A DNA stretch of 6,743 nt from Nocardioides sp. (GTDB taxonomy: Bacteria; Actinomycetota; Actinomycetes; Propionibacteriales; Nocardioidaceae): contig JAKDNC010000200.1 of the NCBI GenBank assembly GCA_030452025.1, forward strand, positions 1 through 6,743. Reading direction: 5' to 3'. Shown here in pieces: positions 1 through 5,683 of this stretch. The notes under the pieces are model-generated. The model saw nothing but the letters and a program-made list of their open reading frames with translations, was not told the origin of the DNA and ran no database searches. A program made the position numbers and the translations under genes. Within the stretch, counting starts at the first letter, position 1. Each line of letters begins with the position of its first letter.

Positions 1-1339
1 TGCCGAGCAGTGCCATCGGCACGAGGTACGCCGGGGCAGGGGCGTCGGTGCCCTGCGCGAGAGGGTGCCAACCCTCCCGGACCAGCGTCCACCAGTCGCT
101 GACCCCGCCCGGGGCCGGAGAGAGAGCCCCGCCACTGATCGGACCGAAGGCCTCGCGAGCCCCCCACAGCACAGCGATGACGAGCAGGGTGGTGATCACG
201 GCCGCCGGGCTGGTGACCAGCCGGGCAAGCCAGCTGCTGTCTGCCTCGAGCTCTTCGGCCTCGTCGGGCACCGGTCCCGACTCGGCGCGCCGTGCACGGC
301 GTCGTTCGGCGGCATCCCGCCCCTGGTTCGCGATCGCCGTCCCCACGTCGGAGACGAAGTCGAGCCCGTGACGATAGGGCAGCCACCACGGCGCCAGCAG
401 TGCGCGGACGTCGTCGTTGTGCTCGTCGCCGAGCGCCGCACGGGCCTTGCGCGCGGACCGGATCCGGCCGGGGTGGGCGTAGACGGCCGAGACCGCGCGG
501 ACCTCGTCCCTGGCCAGGCGCGGCTTGCGCGCGAGCAGGAATCCCACGATGCGGAGGAAGGAGCCGAACAACAGCCGGAACCACTGCGCGCCGTAGCGCC
601 AGCCGACCGTGTTCGCAAGCAGCGTGTGCAGCGCCGCGCGACGCTCGGTCTGGTGTTCGTGGCGCGACATCCGCGTGGTGTGGCGGATCCCGCGCTGGGC
701 AGCCTCGGCATGGAAGACGATCGCAGCGGGCACGATCATCGTGGTGTGACCGGCCCTGGCGGCCCGCCAACCGAAGTCGATGTCGTTGCCGAACAGCGGC
801 AGGTCCAGGTCGAACCCGCCGAGCTTCTCCAGCACGGAGCGACGCACCAGCATCCCGGCGGTGTTCACCGCAAGGACACGGCGTACCTGCTCGTGCTGAC
901 CCTGGTCGTACTCACCATGCTCCAGGCCGGTCTCACGGCGTCCGGCACCGGAGATCGTGACGCCGAGCTCGAGGAGCCGCTTCAGGTCCGGCCATTCCCG
1001 CAGCTTCGGTCCGAGGATGTCAGCACCGCTGTCGTCCGCGGACTCAAGGAGTGCCTCCAGGGCGTTCGCGTGGGGGTTCGCGTCATCGTGGAGGATCCAC
1101 ACCCACTCGGTCTCGATCAGCGGCAGCGCGTGGGCGATCGCTTCAGCGAACGAGCCGGAGTGCTCGTGGACCACCTCCGCGCCGAGGTCGGCGCGGAGCA
1201 GGTCGAGCGAGCCGTCGCTGCTGCCGGTGTCGACGGCAAGGAACCGGTCCGGCCGGCGCTGCTGGTCTCGAAGACCAGCGAGCACCGCCGGCAACCAGCG
1301 GTCGCCATCATGGCTGACCAGAAGAGCAGTGACTGTCAC
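1..1339 (-). CDS. Family 2 glycosyltransferase, membrane-linked (partial, 3' end outside window)
   Basis: This reads as 446 stop-free codons on the minus strand, cut by the left edge. The N-terminal ~240 residues form a GT-A family 2 glycosyltransferase domain, which transfers a sugar from a nucleotide-sugar donor. Visible motifs are the opening strand TALLVSHDG (4-12), DTGSSDGS (37-44), a DXD-like HDDA (84-87), VNTAGMLVRR (158-167) and GGFDLDLPLFGNDIDFGWR (174-192), the acceptor-side region with the probable catalytic acid. A hydrophobic stretch lies at about 255-270. A basic, charged linker with RRRARR (346-351) precedes a clear membrane segment at about 376-393, and the protein continues past the edge. 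It resembles the long actinobacterial GT2 proteins with a big membrane C-terminus, so an envelope polysaccharide role is likely; donor and acceptor cannot be read. I chose GTG at 1339 because the protein begins there in register with the family and TAGGGT lies 8 nt upstream. ATG at 1378 is an in-frame alternative adding 13 residues. It is probably downstream of, and possibly co-transcribed with, whiB. Confidence 0.88.
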   Translation of the reverse strand, partial: MTVTALLVSHDGDRWLPAVLAGLRDQQRRPDRFLAVDTGSSDGSLDLLRADLGAEVVHEHSGSFAEAIAHALPLIETEWVWILHDDANPHANALEALLESADDSGADILGPKLREWPDLKRLLELGVTISGAGRRETGLEHGEYDQGQHEQVRRVLAVNTAGMLVRRSVLEKLGGFDLDLPLFGNDIDFGWRAARAGHTTMIVPAAIVFHAEAAQRGIRHTTRMSRHEHQTERRAALHTLLANTVGWRYGAQWFRLLFGSFLRIVGFLLARKPRLARDEVRAVSAVYAHPGRIRSARKARAALGDEHNDDVRALLAPWWLPYRHGLDFVSDVGTAIANQGRDAAERRRARRAESGPVPDEAEELEADSSWLARLVTSPAAVITTLLVIAVLWGAREAFGPISGGALSPAPGGVSDWWTLVREGWHPLAQGTDAPAPAYLVPMALLG

Positions 1340-1347
1340 GGCGGACA

Positions 1348-1353
1348 ACCCTA
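1348..1353 (-). promoter_or_regulatory. Candidate -10 box for a leaderless glycosyltransferase transcript
   Basis: On the minus strand TAGGGT ends 8 nt before the GTG start at 1339. A TAnnnT hexamer at this distance would put transcription initiation at or next to the start codon, the usual layout of leaderless actinobacterial mRNAs. No convincing -35 hexamer was found, and no good Shine-Dalgarno sequence precedes either candidate start. This is inferred from spacing only. Confidence 0.35.
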
Positions 1354-1406
1354 GACGACTGCCGCCAAGGGGCTGCATTCGTCCGGACGTGCCGGTCTCA
1401 CCGTGG

Positions 1407-1664
1407 TCAGACAGCGCGCTTCTTCAACTTGCGACGCTCCCGCTCGGACAAGCCGCCCCAGATACCGAAGCGCTCGTCGTTCATCAACGCGTATTCGAGA
1501 CAGTCGTCTCGAACCTCGCACGTCAGGCAGACCTTCTTGGCCTCCCTGGTGGAGCCACCCTTCTCAGGGAAGAATGCCTCCGGGTCAGTCTGGGCGCACA
1601 GCGCCCTCTCCTGCCAACCAAACTCTTCTGCGTCGTCCCCGTCGAGGAGAAACAGCTCTCGCAT
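1407..1664 (-). CDS. whiB: WhiB-family iron-sulfur transcriptional regulator (WhiB/WhiB2 type)
   Basis: This 85-residue protein has the full WhiB plan. Four cysteines at 23, 46, 49 and 55 (C-X22-C-X2-C-X5-C) are expected to bind a [4Fe-4S] cluster. They are followed by the GIWGG turn (67-71) and a basic C-terminal tail, RERRKLKKRAV (75-85), for DNA contact. The short acidic N-terminus and the tail resemble Streptomyces WhiB and mycobacterial WhiB2, which act with the primary sigma factor and govern septation and sporulation or cell division. The start is decided by a strong ribosome-binding site: AAAGGGGAG lies just upstream of ATG at 1664, whereas extension to 1790 gives non-conserved sequence through the promoter. 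The position, divergent from fbiA, matches whiB2 in Mycobacterium as I recall it, which supports the subfamily call. Target genes cannot be read from this window. Confidence 0.95.
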   Translation of the reverse strand: MRELFLLDGDDAEEFGWQERALCAQTDPEAFFPEKGGSTREAKKVCLTCEVRDDCLEYALMNDERFGIWGGLSERERRKLKKRAV

Positions 1665-1760
1665 GGGCACTCCCCTTTCGACCCTGAAAGTTGACCCGAT
1701 TTGTCCGGGCCGTGTTCCGCTTGGACCCCGTTTCCGCGATCCGTAAAGAACACTACGGGA

Positions 1761-1790
1761 ATTACATGCCTGTCGTACACCGGAAGTCAA
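1761..1790 (-). promoter_or_regulatory. Predicted primary-sigma promoter of whiB
   Basis: On the minus strand TTGACT (1785-1790) and TGTAAT (1761-1766) are separated by 18 bp. Each differs by one base from the TTGACA/TATAAT consensus, which is unusually good for such a GC-rich genome. Initiation would fall near 1754, leaving an untranslated leader of about 90 nt before the ATG at 1664. A short inverted repeat, CCGTA-8 nt-TACGG (1741-1758), covers the predicted initiation region and could be a protein-binding site, though five-base arms are weak evidence. Confidence 0.65.
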
Positions 1791-1799
1791 GCCCGGATC

Positions 1800-1808
1800 T
1801 GATATAAA
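1800..1808 (+). promoter_or_regulatory. Candidate extended -10 promoter of the fbiA operon
   Basis: TGATATAAA on the plus strand matches an extended -10 element (TGN followed by TATAAA). Initiation near 1815 would give a leader of about 40 nt before fbiA. No recognisable -35 hexamer sits at the usual distance, which is tolerated when the TGN extension is present. It lies only 9 bp beyond the outer edge of the divergent whiB -35 box, so the two promoters are back to back and could share regulators. This AT-rich patch stands out in the spacer. Confidence 0.45.
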
Positions 1809-1853
1809 CCCCCACTGGCGAGAGGTTTCAAGGCATCGGGGAAGATCTGTGCC

Positions 1854-2861
1854 ATGCCTTCGATCACCGTTCTATCCGGCGGAATGGGCGGCGCGAAGTT
1901 CCTCCAGGGACTCTTGCACGGCCTGCGCTCCGGCCAGCTGCCCTACCCCGCCGACACCCGAATCACCGTGATCGCGAACACGGCCGACGACCTGTGGATC
2001 CACGGTCTCAAGGTCTCCCCCGACCTCGACACGGTGATGTACACCCTCGGCGACGGCATCGACCCCGGTCGCGGTTGGGGCCGGCGCAACGAGACCTGGA
2101 GCGTCAAGGAGGAGCTCGCGACGTACGGCGTCGAGCCCACGTGGTTCGGCCTCGGAGACCGCGACATCGCCACCCACCTCGTCCGGACCCAGATGCTCGA
2201 GGCGGGCTATCCGCTCTCCGCGGTGACCGAGGCACTGTGCCGGCGCTGGCTCGCCCCGGTCTTCGAGGACACAGTGCGCCTCCTGCCGATGACCGACGAC
2301 CGGGTCGAGACACACGTCGCGATCCCCGACGCCGAGTCCCCCTCCGGCAAGCGCGTCGTCCATTTCCAGGAGTACTGGGTGCGACTGCGCGCGGAGGTGC
2401 CGGCGGAACAGGTGGTCTTCGTCGGCCTCGAGGCGAGTACGCCGGCCCCCGGCGTGGTCGAGGCTCTCACTGACACCGACCTCGTCGTCCTGCCGCCTTC
2501 CAACCCCGTCGTCTCGGTCGGCACCATCCTGGGAGTCCCCGGGGTCCGCGAGGCCCTGCTCGACACGGAGGCACCCGTCGTGGGGCTCTCCCCGATCGTC
2601 GGCGACGCCCACGTCCGGGGAATGGCCGAGCAGATGCTGACCTCCATCGGCGTCGAGGTGAGCGCCGCGGGCGTGGCGCTCCACTACGGCCACCGCGCCA
2701 AGGGCGGCGTACTCGACGGATGGCTCGTCGATGAACGCGATGCGCACCACCTGAGCCGAATCCAGGAGTCCGGCATCAAGACGGCTGCCGTGCCGCTGAT
2801 GATGACCGACCACGACACGACCGCGGCCATGGCCGCCGCGGCCATCGACCTCGCCACGTGA
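1854..2861 (+). CDS. fbiA: 2-phospho-L-lactate transferase-type enzyme (CofD/FbiA), coenzyme F420 biosynthesis
   Basis: This cytosolic enzyme joins a guanosine-diphosphate-activated phospho-lactyl or, in actinobacteria, enolpyruvyl group to the deazaflavin Fo. It gives F420-0 or dehydro-F420-0 and releases GMP. At 335 residues it has normal family length. Diagnostic motifs are LSGGMGGAKF (7-16, nucleotide-binding glycine loop), ANTADD (41-46), SPDLDTVMYTL (55-65), GRRNETW (76-82), WFGLGDRDIATHLVRT (97-112), PMTDDRVET (145-153) and LPPSNPVVSVGTIL (213-226). ATG at 1854 starts directly with the conserved MPSITVLSGG strand, and a modest GGGGA lies 11 nt upstream. It is the first gene of the F420 operon, and its TGA is embedded in the GTGA overlap with fbiB, implying translational coupling. 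The preference for the enolpyruvyl donor is known from mycobacterial work and is not visible in this sequence. Confidence 0.96.
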   Translation: MPSITVLSGGMGGAKFLQGLLHGLRSGQLPYPADTRITVIANTADDLWIHGLKVSPDLDTVMYTLGDGIDPGRGWGRRNETWSVKEELATYGVEPTWFGLGDRDIATHLVRTQMLEAGYPLSAVTEALCRRWLAPVFEDTVRLLPMTDDRVETHVAIPDAESPSGKRVVHFQEYWVRLRAEVPAEQVVFVGLEASTPAPGVVEALTDTDLVVLPPSNPVVSVGTILGVPGVREALLDTEAPVVGLSPIVGDAHVRGMAEQMLTSIGVEVSAAGVALHYGHRAKGGVLDGWLVDERDAHHLSRIQESGIKTAAVPLMMTDHDTTAAMAAAAIDLAT

Positions 2862-3841
2862 TCTCCGTCGAGGCGCCCGATGGTGTCGGTGAGGTCATCG
2901 AGGGCGACGACCTCACCGGCCTCGTCGCGGGAGCCTGCGCCCTGCACGACGGCGACATCGTCACGATCACCAGCAAGGTGGTCAGCAAGGCCGAGGGGCG
3001 CAGCCGGCTCGGCGACCGTGAGGAAGCGATCGCCGGCGAGACCGTCCGGGTGGTCGCACGACGTGGGCCCACCTCGATCGTGCGGAACCACCTCGGGTTG
3101 ACCATGGCGGCCGCCGGGATCGACGCCTCCAACGTAACCGCGGGCCACCACCTGCTGCTCCCCGAGGACCCGGACGCCACCGCCCGCACGATCCGGGCCG
3201 GTCTTCGCGAGCGCACCGGTCACAACGTGGCAGTCGTGATCACCGACACCGCCGGCCGACCGTGGCGCGACGGACAGACCGACATCGCCGTCGGCGCCGC
3301 GGGGCTGGTCGTCCTCGAGGACTTCGCCGGGCGCACGGATGCCTACGGCAACCCACTCGCCGTGACCGCTCCCGCAGTCGCCGACGAGCTGGCCGGCGTG
3401 GCCGAGCTCGCCGCAAGCAAGCTCTCCGGTCGCCCGTTCACGGTCGTCCGTGGCCGCGACGACCTGGTCCTGCCCGCCGACGACGACGGCCTCGGCGCGG
3501 CGGTCCTGATCCGGCCGGACGGTTCCGACATGTTCGGCTACGGCAGCCGCGAGGCCGTGCTGCGCGCCCTCACCCGGACCGGTGGCCAGACCTTCGGGTC
3601 CCCCGCCTCCTCCGGTGACCTGCATCGAGCCCTGGTCGAGCTGGTCGGACCGGCGGAAGGACGTGTCGCCGTCACCGCCCCGGACACCATCGAGATCTCC
3701 CTGCCCGCGAGGCAGCGAAGTCTGCTGGGCGACGTGGAGACCCTGGCATTCGCGTTCGGTTGGGCCAGAAGCCGGGAATCCGACCACCAGTCCGTAGACT
3801 CTGCGGTTGTACTCCTCAAAATCACTGTGAGAGAAGCCTGA
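2858..3841 (+). CDS. fbiB: Coenzyme F420-0:L-glutamate ligase (CofE/FbiB N-terminal type)
   Basis: This GTP-dependent ligase adds L-glutamate residues to F420-0, building the gamma-linked tail. Residues 1 to about 235 are a CofE domain: VTITSKVVSKAEGR (35-48), RNHLG (76-80), the metal/GTP region ITDTAGRPWRDGQTDIAVGAAG (128-149), DAYGNPL (161-167) and DELAGVAELAASKLSGRP (176-193). Start is GTG at 2858, overlapping the fbiA stop by 4 nt. Mycobacterial FbiB is about 448 residues because an FMN nitroreductase-like domain follows CofE and reduces dehydro-F420-0. Here only about 90 residues follow, REAVLRALTR onward, without the usual RRSxRxF-like opening of that domain. The segment contains a small predicted strand region (268-282) and an LAFAFGWARSRE stretch (296-307), and I do not recognise it. 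The last ~17 codons are unusually rich in A/T-ending codons. The ligase assignment is firm; the role of the C-terminus is unknown. Confidence 0.93.
   Translation: MISVEAPDGVGEVIEGDDLTGLVAGACALHDGDIVTITSKVVSKAEGRSRLGDREEAIAGETVRVVARRGPTSIVRNHLGLTMAAAGIDASNVTAGHHLLLPEDPDATARTIRAGLRERTGHNVAVVITDTAGRPWRDGQTDIAVGAAGLVVLEDFAGRTDAYGNPLAVTAPAVADELAGVAELAASKLSGRPFTVVRGRDDLVLPADDDGLGAAVLIRPDGSDMFGYGSREAVLRALTRTGGQTFGSPASSGDLHRALVELVGPAEGRVAVTAPDTIEISLPARQRSLLGDVETLAFAFGWARSRESDHQSVDSAVVLLKITVREA
3795..3800 (+). promoter_or_regulatory. Candidate -10 box inside the end of fbiB, for the downstream DUF3105 gene
   Basis: TAGACT fits TAnnnT and would start a transcript near 3808, giving a leader of about 37 nt before the DUF3105 start at 3845. 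It sits where fbiB codon usage abruptly loses its G/C third-position preference, as expected if the DNA serves a second, non-coding role. No clear -35 hexamer is present, so this is weakly supported. Confidence 0.25.
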
Positions 3842-3844
3842 TTC

Positions 3845-4582
3845 GTGGCAAACAAGAAACAGAGCCGACGCGAGATCGCCGACCAGTTGCGCACCAAGCA
3901 GAAGCGCGCCGACAAACGCCAGGGTCTGGTCATCGTCGGTGTCTGCGCCCTCATCGCACTGGTCATCGTCGGGCTGGCGGCCTACAAGCCGATCAAGGAG
4001 TGGTGGGACCTCCGGCAGTACAACAACGCCGAGATCAGCGAGATCGGGTCACCCGCCGACGTCTGCCAGAAGATCATCACGAAGAAGGCCTCGGGCAGCC
4101 AGGAACACGTGCAGCCCGGGACCGACGTCACCTACACCGACTCGCCGCCGGCGTTCGGCAAGCACGAGGTCTACCCGGACTCGATGGAGCGCAAGCTCTA
4201 CACCGCCGAGGACCGGCCGCGGCTCGAGATGCTCGTCCACAACCAGGAGCACGGCTACACGATGCTCTGGTACGACGAGACCATCGCCAAGGACAGCGAG
4301 CAGATGAGCGAGCTGCGCGCCATCGCCACGAAGCTCAAGGGGACCGGGAACATGCGGCTCAAGTTCAAGGCCCTGCCGTGGACGAAGGAGGACGGCGACC
4401 CGTTCCCCAACGACCAGCACGTCGCACTGACCCACTGGTCCAAGGGAGGCAAGGATGCCGAGCTCTCCGAGAAGAAGCAGGTCGGAGTCTGGAAGTACTG
4501 CGACTCCGTCTCCGGTGAGGCGCTCGACGACTTCATGCTGAAGTACGACTTCTTCGACTCCCCTGAGCCCTACGGCGGCTGA
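3845..4582 (+). CDS. DUF3105 domain membrane-anchored protein
   Basis: This 245-residue protein has a very basic cytoplasmic N-terminus (1-26, rich in K and R, with TKQKRADKRQ). One transmembrane helix at about 27-47 is followed by an extracytoplasmic domain of about 195 residues, so it is probably an N-in, C-out anchored protein. The outer domain is DUF3105, recognised by PPAFGKHEVYP (101-111) and LEMLVHNQEHGYTMLWY (127-143). H107, H132 and H136 are candidate metal or catalytic residues by conservation only. C74 and C219 are the sole cysteines outside the membrane and could form a disulfide. The biochemical role of DUF3105 is not known to me. The start is GTG at 3845, with purine-rich GAGAGAAG about 10 nt upstream. 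Only 3 nt separate it from the fbiB stop, so it is very likely read in the F420 operon, although it may also have its own promoter. It converges with manC. Confidence 0.9.
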   Translation: MANKKQSRREIADQLRTKQKRADKRQGLVIVGVCALIALVIVGLAAYKPIKEWWDLRQYNNAEISEIGSPADVCQKIITKKASGSQEHVQPGTDVTYTDSPPAFGKHEVYPDSMERKLYTAEDRPRLEMLVHNQEHGYTMLWYDETIAKDSEQMSELRAIATKLKGTGNMRLKFKALPWTKEDGDPFPNDQHVALTHWSKGGKDAELSEKKQVGVWKYCDSVSGEALDDFMLKYDFFDSPEPYGG

Positions 4583-4589
4583 TTCGCCG
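4573..4589. terminator. Weak hairpin in the convergent DUF3105/manC gap
   Basis: CGGCG (4573-4577) pairs with CGCCG (4585-4589) around a 7-nt loop, covering the DUF3105 stop and most of the 12-bp gap before the manC stop. It is symmetric and could act on both transcripts, but the stem is only 5 bp and no T tract follows on either strand. It is listed only because nothing better lies between the two genes. Confidence 0.25.
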
Positions 4590-4594
4590 GTGGT

Positions 4595-5659
4595 TCAGCC
4601 CTGATCGGCGCAGTCGACGCGCTCCCCCTCGGGAAGCGTGACGGCTGCGCCGATCCTCGCTTCATCGCCAAGTGTGGCCGCGACCAGAACCGCGTGTTCA
4701 CCGACCACCACACCTGGCCCGAGGACCGAGTCGGTCACCGTGGCACCGACACCGACCCGGGCCCCGGTCATCACGATGCTCCCGCTCACCTCGGCGCCGT
4801 CGGCGATCCAGGCGCCGGCCATCACCACGCTGCCGCCATCGACCCGTGCCTCACCCACGGTCGCGGACCCGTCGATGCGCGCACCAGACTCGGCCGCACC
4901 GATTGCGGGCGTGGGTGCGATGCCGAGCACGACGTCGCGGGAGGCCGCCACCAACGCCGCCGGCGTACCGACATCACGCCAGTAGGCAGTCTCGACGAAG
5001 CCGACCACCAGCGAGCCGTCGGCGACGAGGCCAGGAAACGTCTCGCGCTCGACGGAGACCACCTCGGCCTCCGGGATCGAGTCGATGACGTCGCGGCGGA
5101 AGATGTAGCAACCGGCGTTGACCTGGTTGGTCACCGGGGTGTCGGACTTCTCCACGAAGTCGAGGACCCGACCCTCCTCGTCGGTCGGCACACACCCGAA
5201 GGCGCGGGCGTCCTCGACCTCGACGAGGTGAAGCGAGACGTCCACCCGGCGGCCGCGACGACCGGCACGGAAGTCGGCGAGCTGGCCGACCAGGTCGTGC
5301 CCGGAGAGCACGTCACCGTTGAGGATGATCACAGCACCGTCGGGGTCGTCGGTCAACGCGGATGCGACGTTGCGGATGGCGCCGCCGGTGCCGAGTGGCT
5401 CGTCCTCGAGAACGTAGTCGAGGCGCACTCCCCACCGACTGCCGTCGCCGAGAGTCGGCTCGAACATGGCGGCGTGATAGCTGGTGGCCAGCACGATGTG
5501 CTCGACTCCGGCCTCGGCGAGGCGTGAGATCTGGTGCGCGAGGAACGGCACCCCCCCGACGTCGAGCAGGTGCTTTGGCCGCCGCTGGGTCAGCGGGAGC
5601 AGGCGGGTTCCGAAACCCCCGGCAACGATCACGGCCTCGGGCGGTCGCAGCTCAGTCAT
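4595..5659 (-). CDS. manC: Sugar nucleotidyltransferase, probable mannose-1-phosphate guanylyltransferase
   Basis: This enzyme is predicted to make GDP-mannose from mannose-1-phosphate and GTP, the donor for mannosylated lipids, glycans and proteins of the envelope. Its 354 residues fall in two parts. Residues 1 to about 240 are the nucleotidyltransferase fold: signature AGGFGTRLLPLT (13-24) with RPKHLLDVGGVPFL (27-40), GTGGAIRN (90-97), metal-binding NGD (114-116), FVEK (168-171), NAGCYIF (181-187) and WRDVGTP (227-233). Residues of about 250-345 show hexapeptide-like periodicity (GARI, GSATVG, GARVGVGATV) typical of a left-handed beta-helix. Length and order match the mycobacterial enzyme encoded beside fbiAB (called manB or manC; not the phosphomannomutase also called manB). 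Glucose- or another hexose-1-phosphate as substrate cannot be excluded by eye. ATG at 5659 has a TAGGAT box 7 nt upstream, suggesting a leaderless transcript. The gene is divergent from the TIGR03089 gene. Confidence 0.88.
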   Translation of the reverse strand: MTELRPPEAVIVAGGFGTRLLPLTQRRPKHLLDVGGVPFLAHQISRLAEAGVEHIVLATSYHAAMFEPTLGDGSRWGVRLDYVLEDEPLGTGGAIRNVASALTDDPDGAVIILNGDVLSGHDLVGQLADFRAGRRGRRVDVSLHLVEVEDARAFGCVPTDEEGRVLDFVEKSDTPVTNQVNAGCYIFRRDVIDSIPEAEVVSVERETFPGLVADGSLVVGFVETAYWRDVGTPAALVAASRDVVLGIAPTPAIGAAESGARIDGSATVGEARVDGGSVVMAGAWIADGAEVSGSIVMTGARVGVGATVTDSVLGPGVVVGEHAVLVAATLGDEARIGAAVTLPEGERVDCADQG

Positions 5660-5666
5660 GCCACGG

Positions 5667-5672
5667 ATCCTA
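5667..5672 (-). promoter_or_regulatory. Candidate -10 box for leaderless manC transcript
   Basis: On the minus strand TAGGAT ends 7 nt before the manC ATG (5659), the spacing expected if transcription begins at the start codon. No strong ribosome-binding site is positioned for this ATG. The box shares 2 bp (5671-5672) with the -10-like box of the divergent gene. No good -35 hexamer was found; it would fall inside the neighbouring coding sequence. Confidence 0.5.
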
Positions 5673-5676
5673 TGGT
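5671..5676 (+). promoter_or_regulatory. Candidate -10 box for leaderless TIGR03089 transcript
   Basis: TATGGT ends 7 nt before ATG at 5684, the same spacing as the manC box on the other strand. This supports 5684 rather than 5672 as the start, since the 5672 ATG would overlap the box itself. The -35 region would lie inside the first codons of manC and shows no clear consensus. Confidence 0.5.
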
Positions 5677-5683
5677 GGACCCC

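Noticed and set aside
65..1354. 429-codon open frame on the plus strand
   Set aside because: It is antisense to the glycosyltransferase; its translation is a low-complexity R/G/P/V mix with no recognisable motif, while the minus-strand frame carries clear GT2 motifs throughout.
1380..1389. Perfect 10-bp palindrome CGTCCGGACG between whiB and the glycosyltransferase gene
   Set aside because: Palindromes of this size made of G/C-rich words are common in such genomes, there is no loop for a hairpin, and no second copy was noticed nearby.
1713..1737. Near-repeated TGTTCCGC and GTTTCCGC in the whiB leader
   Set aside because: Only two short copies with a mismatch; not enough to call an operator array.
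1872..2813. 313-codon minus-strand frame opposite fbiA
   Set aside because: It is a mirror frame caused by G/C-rich third positions of fbiA; no family signature is present and fbiA is unmistakable.
2684..3787. 367-codon minus-strand frame opposite fbiB
   Set aside because: Composition is G/D/V/A-rich without motifs, and it covers the conserved CofE coding sequence and the end of fbiA.
3760..4518. 252-codon plus-strand frame overlapping DUF3105
   Set aside because: It is an off-frame shadow rich in R and Q; the 3845 frame contains a membrane helix and DUF3105 motifs.
4694..5527. 277-codon plus-strand frame opposite manC
   Set aside because: Its translation has histidine- and aspartate-rich runs typical of the reverse frame of a real gene; manC carries all the nucleotidyltransferase motifs on the other strand.
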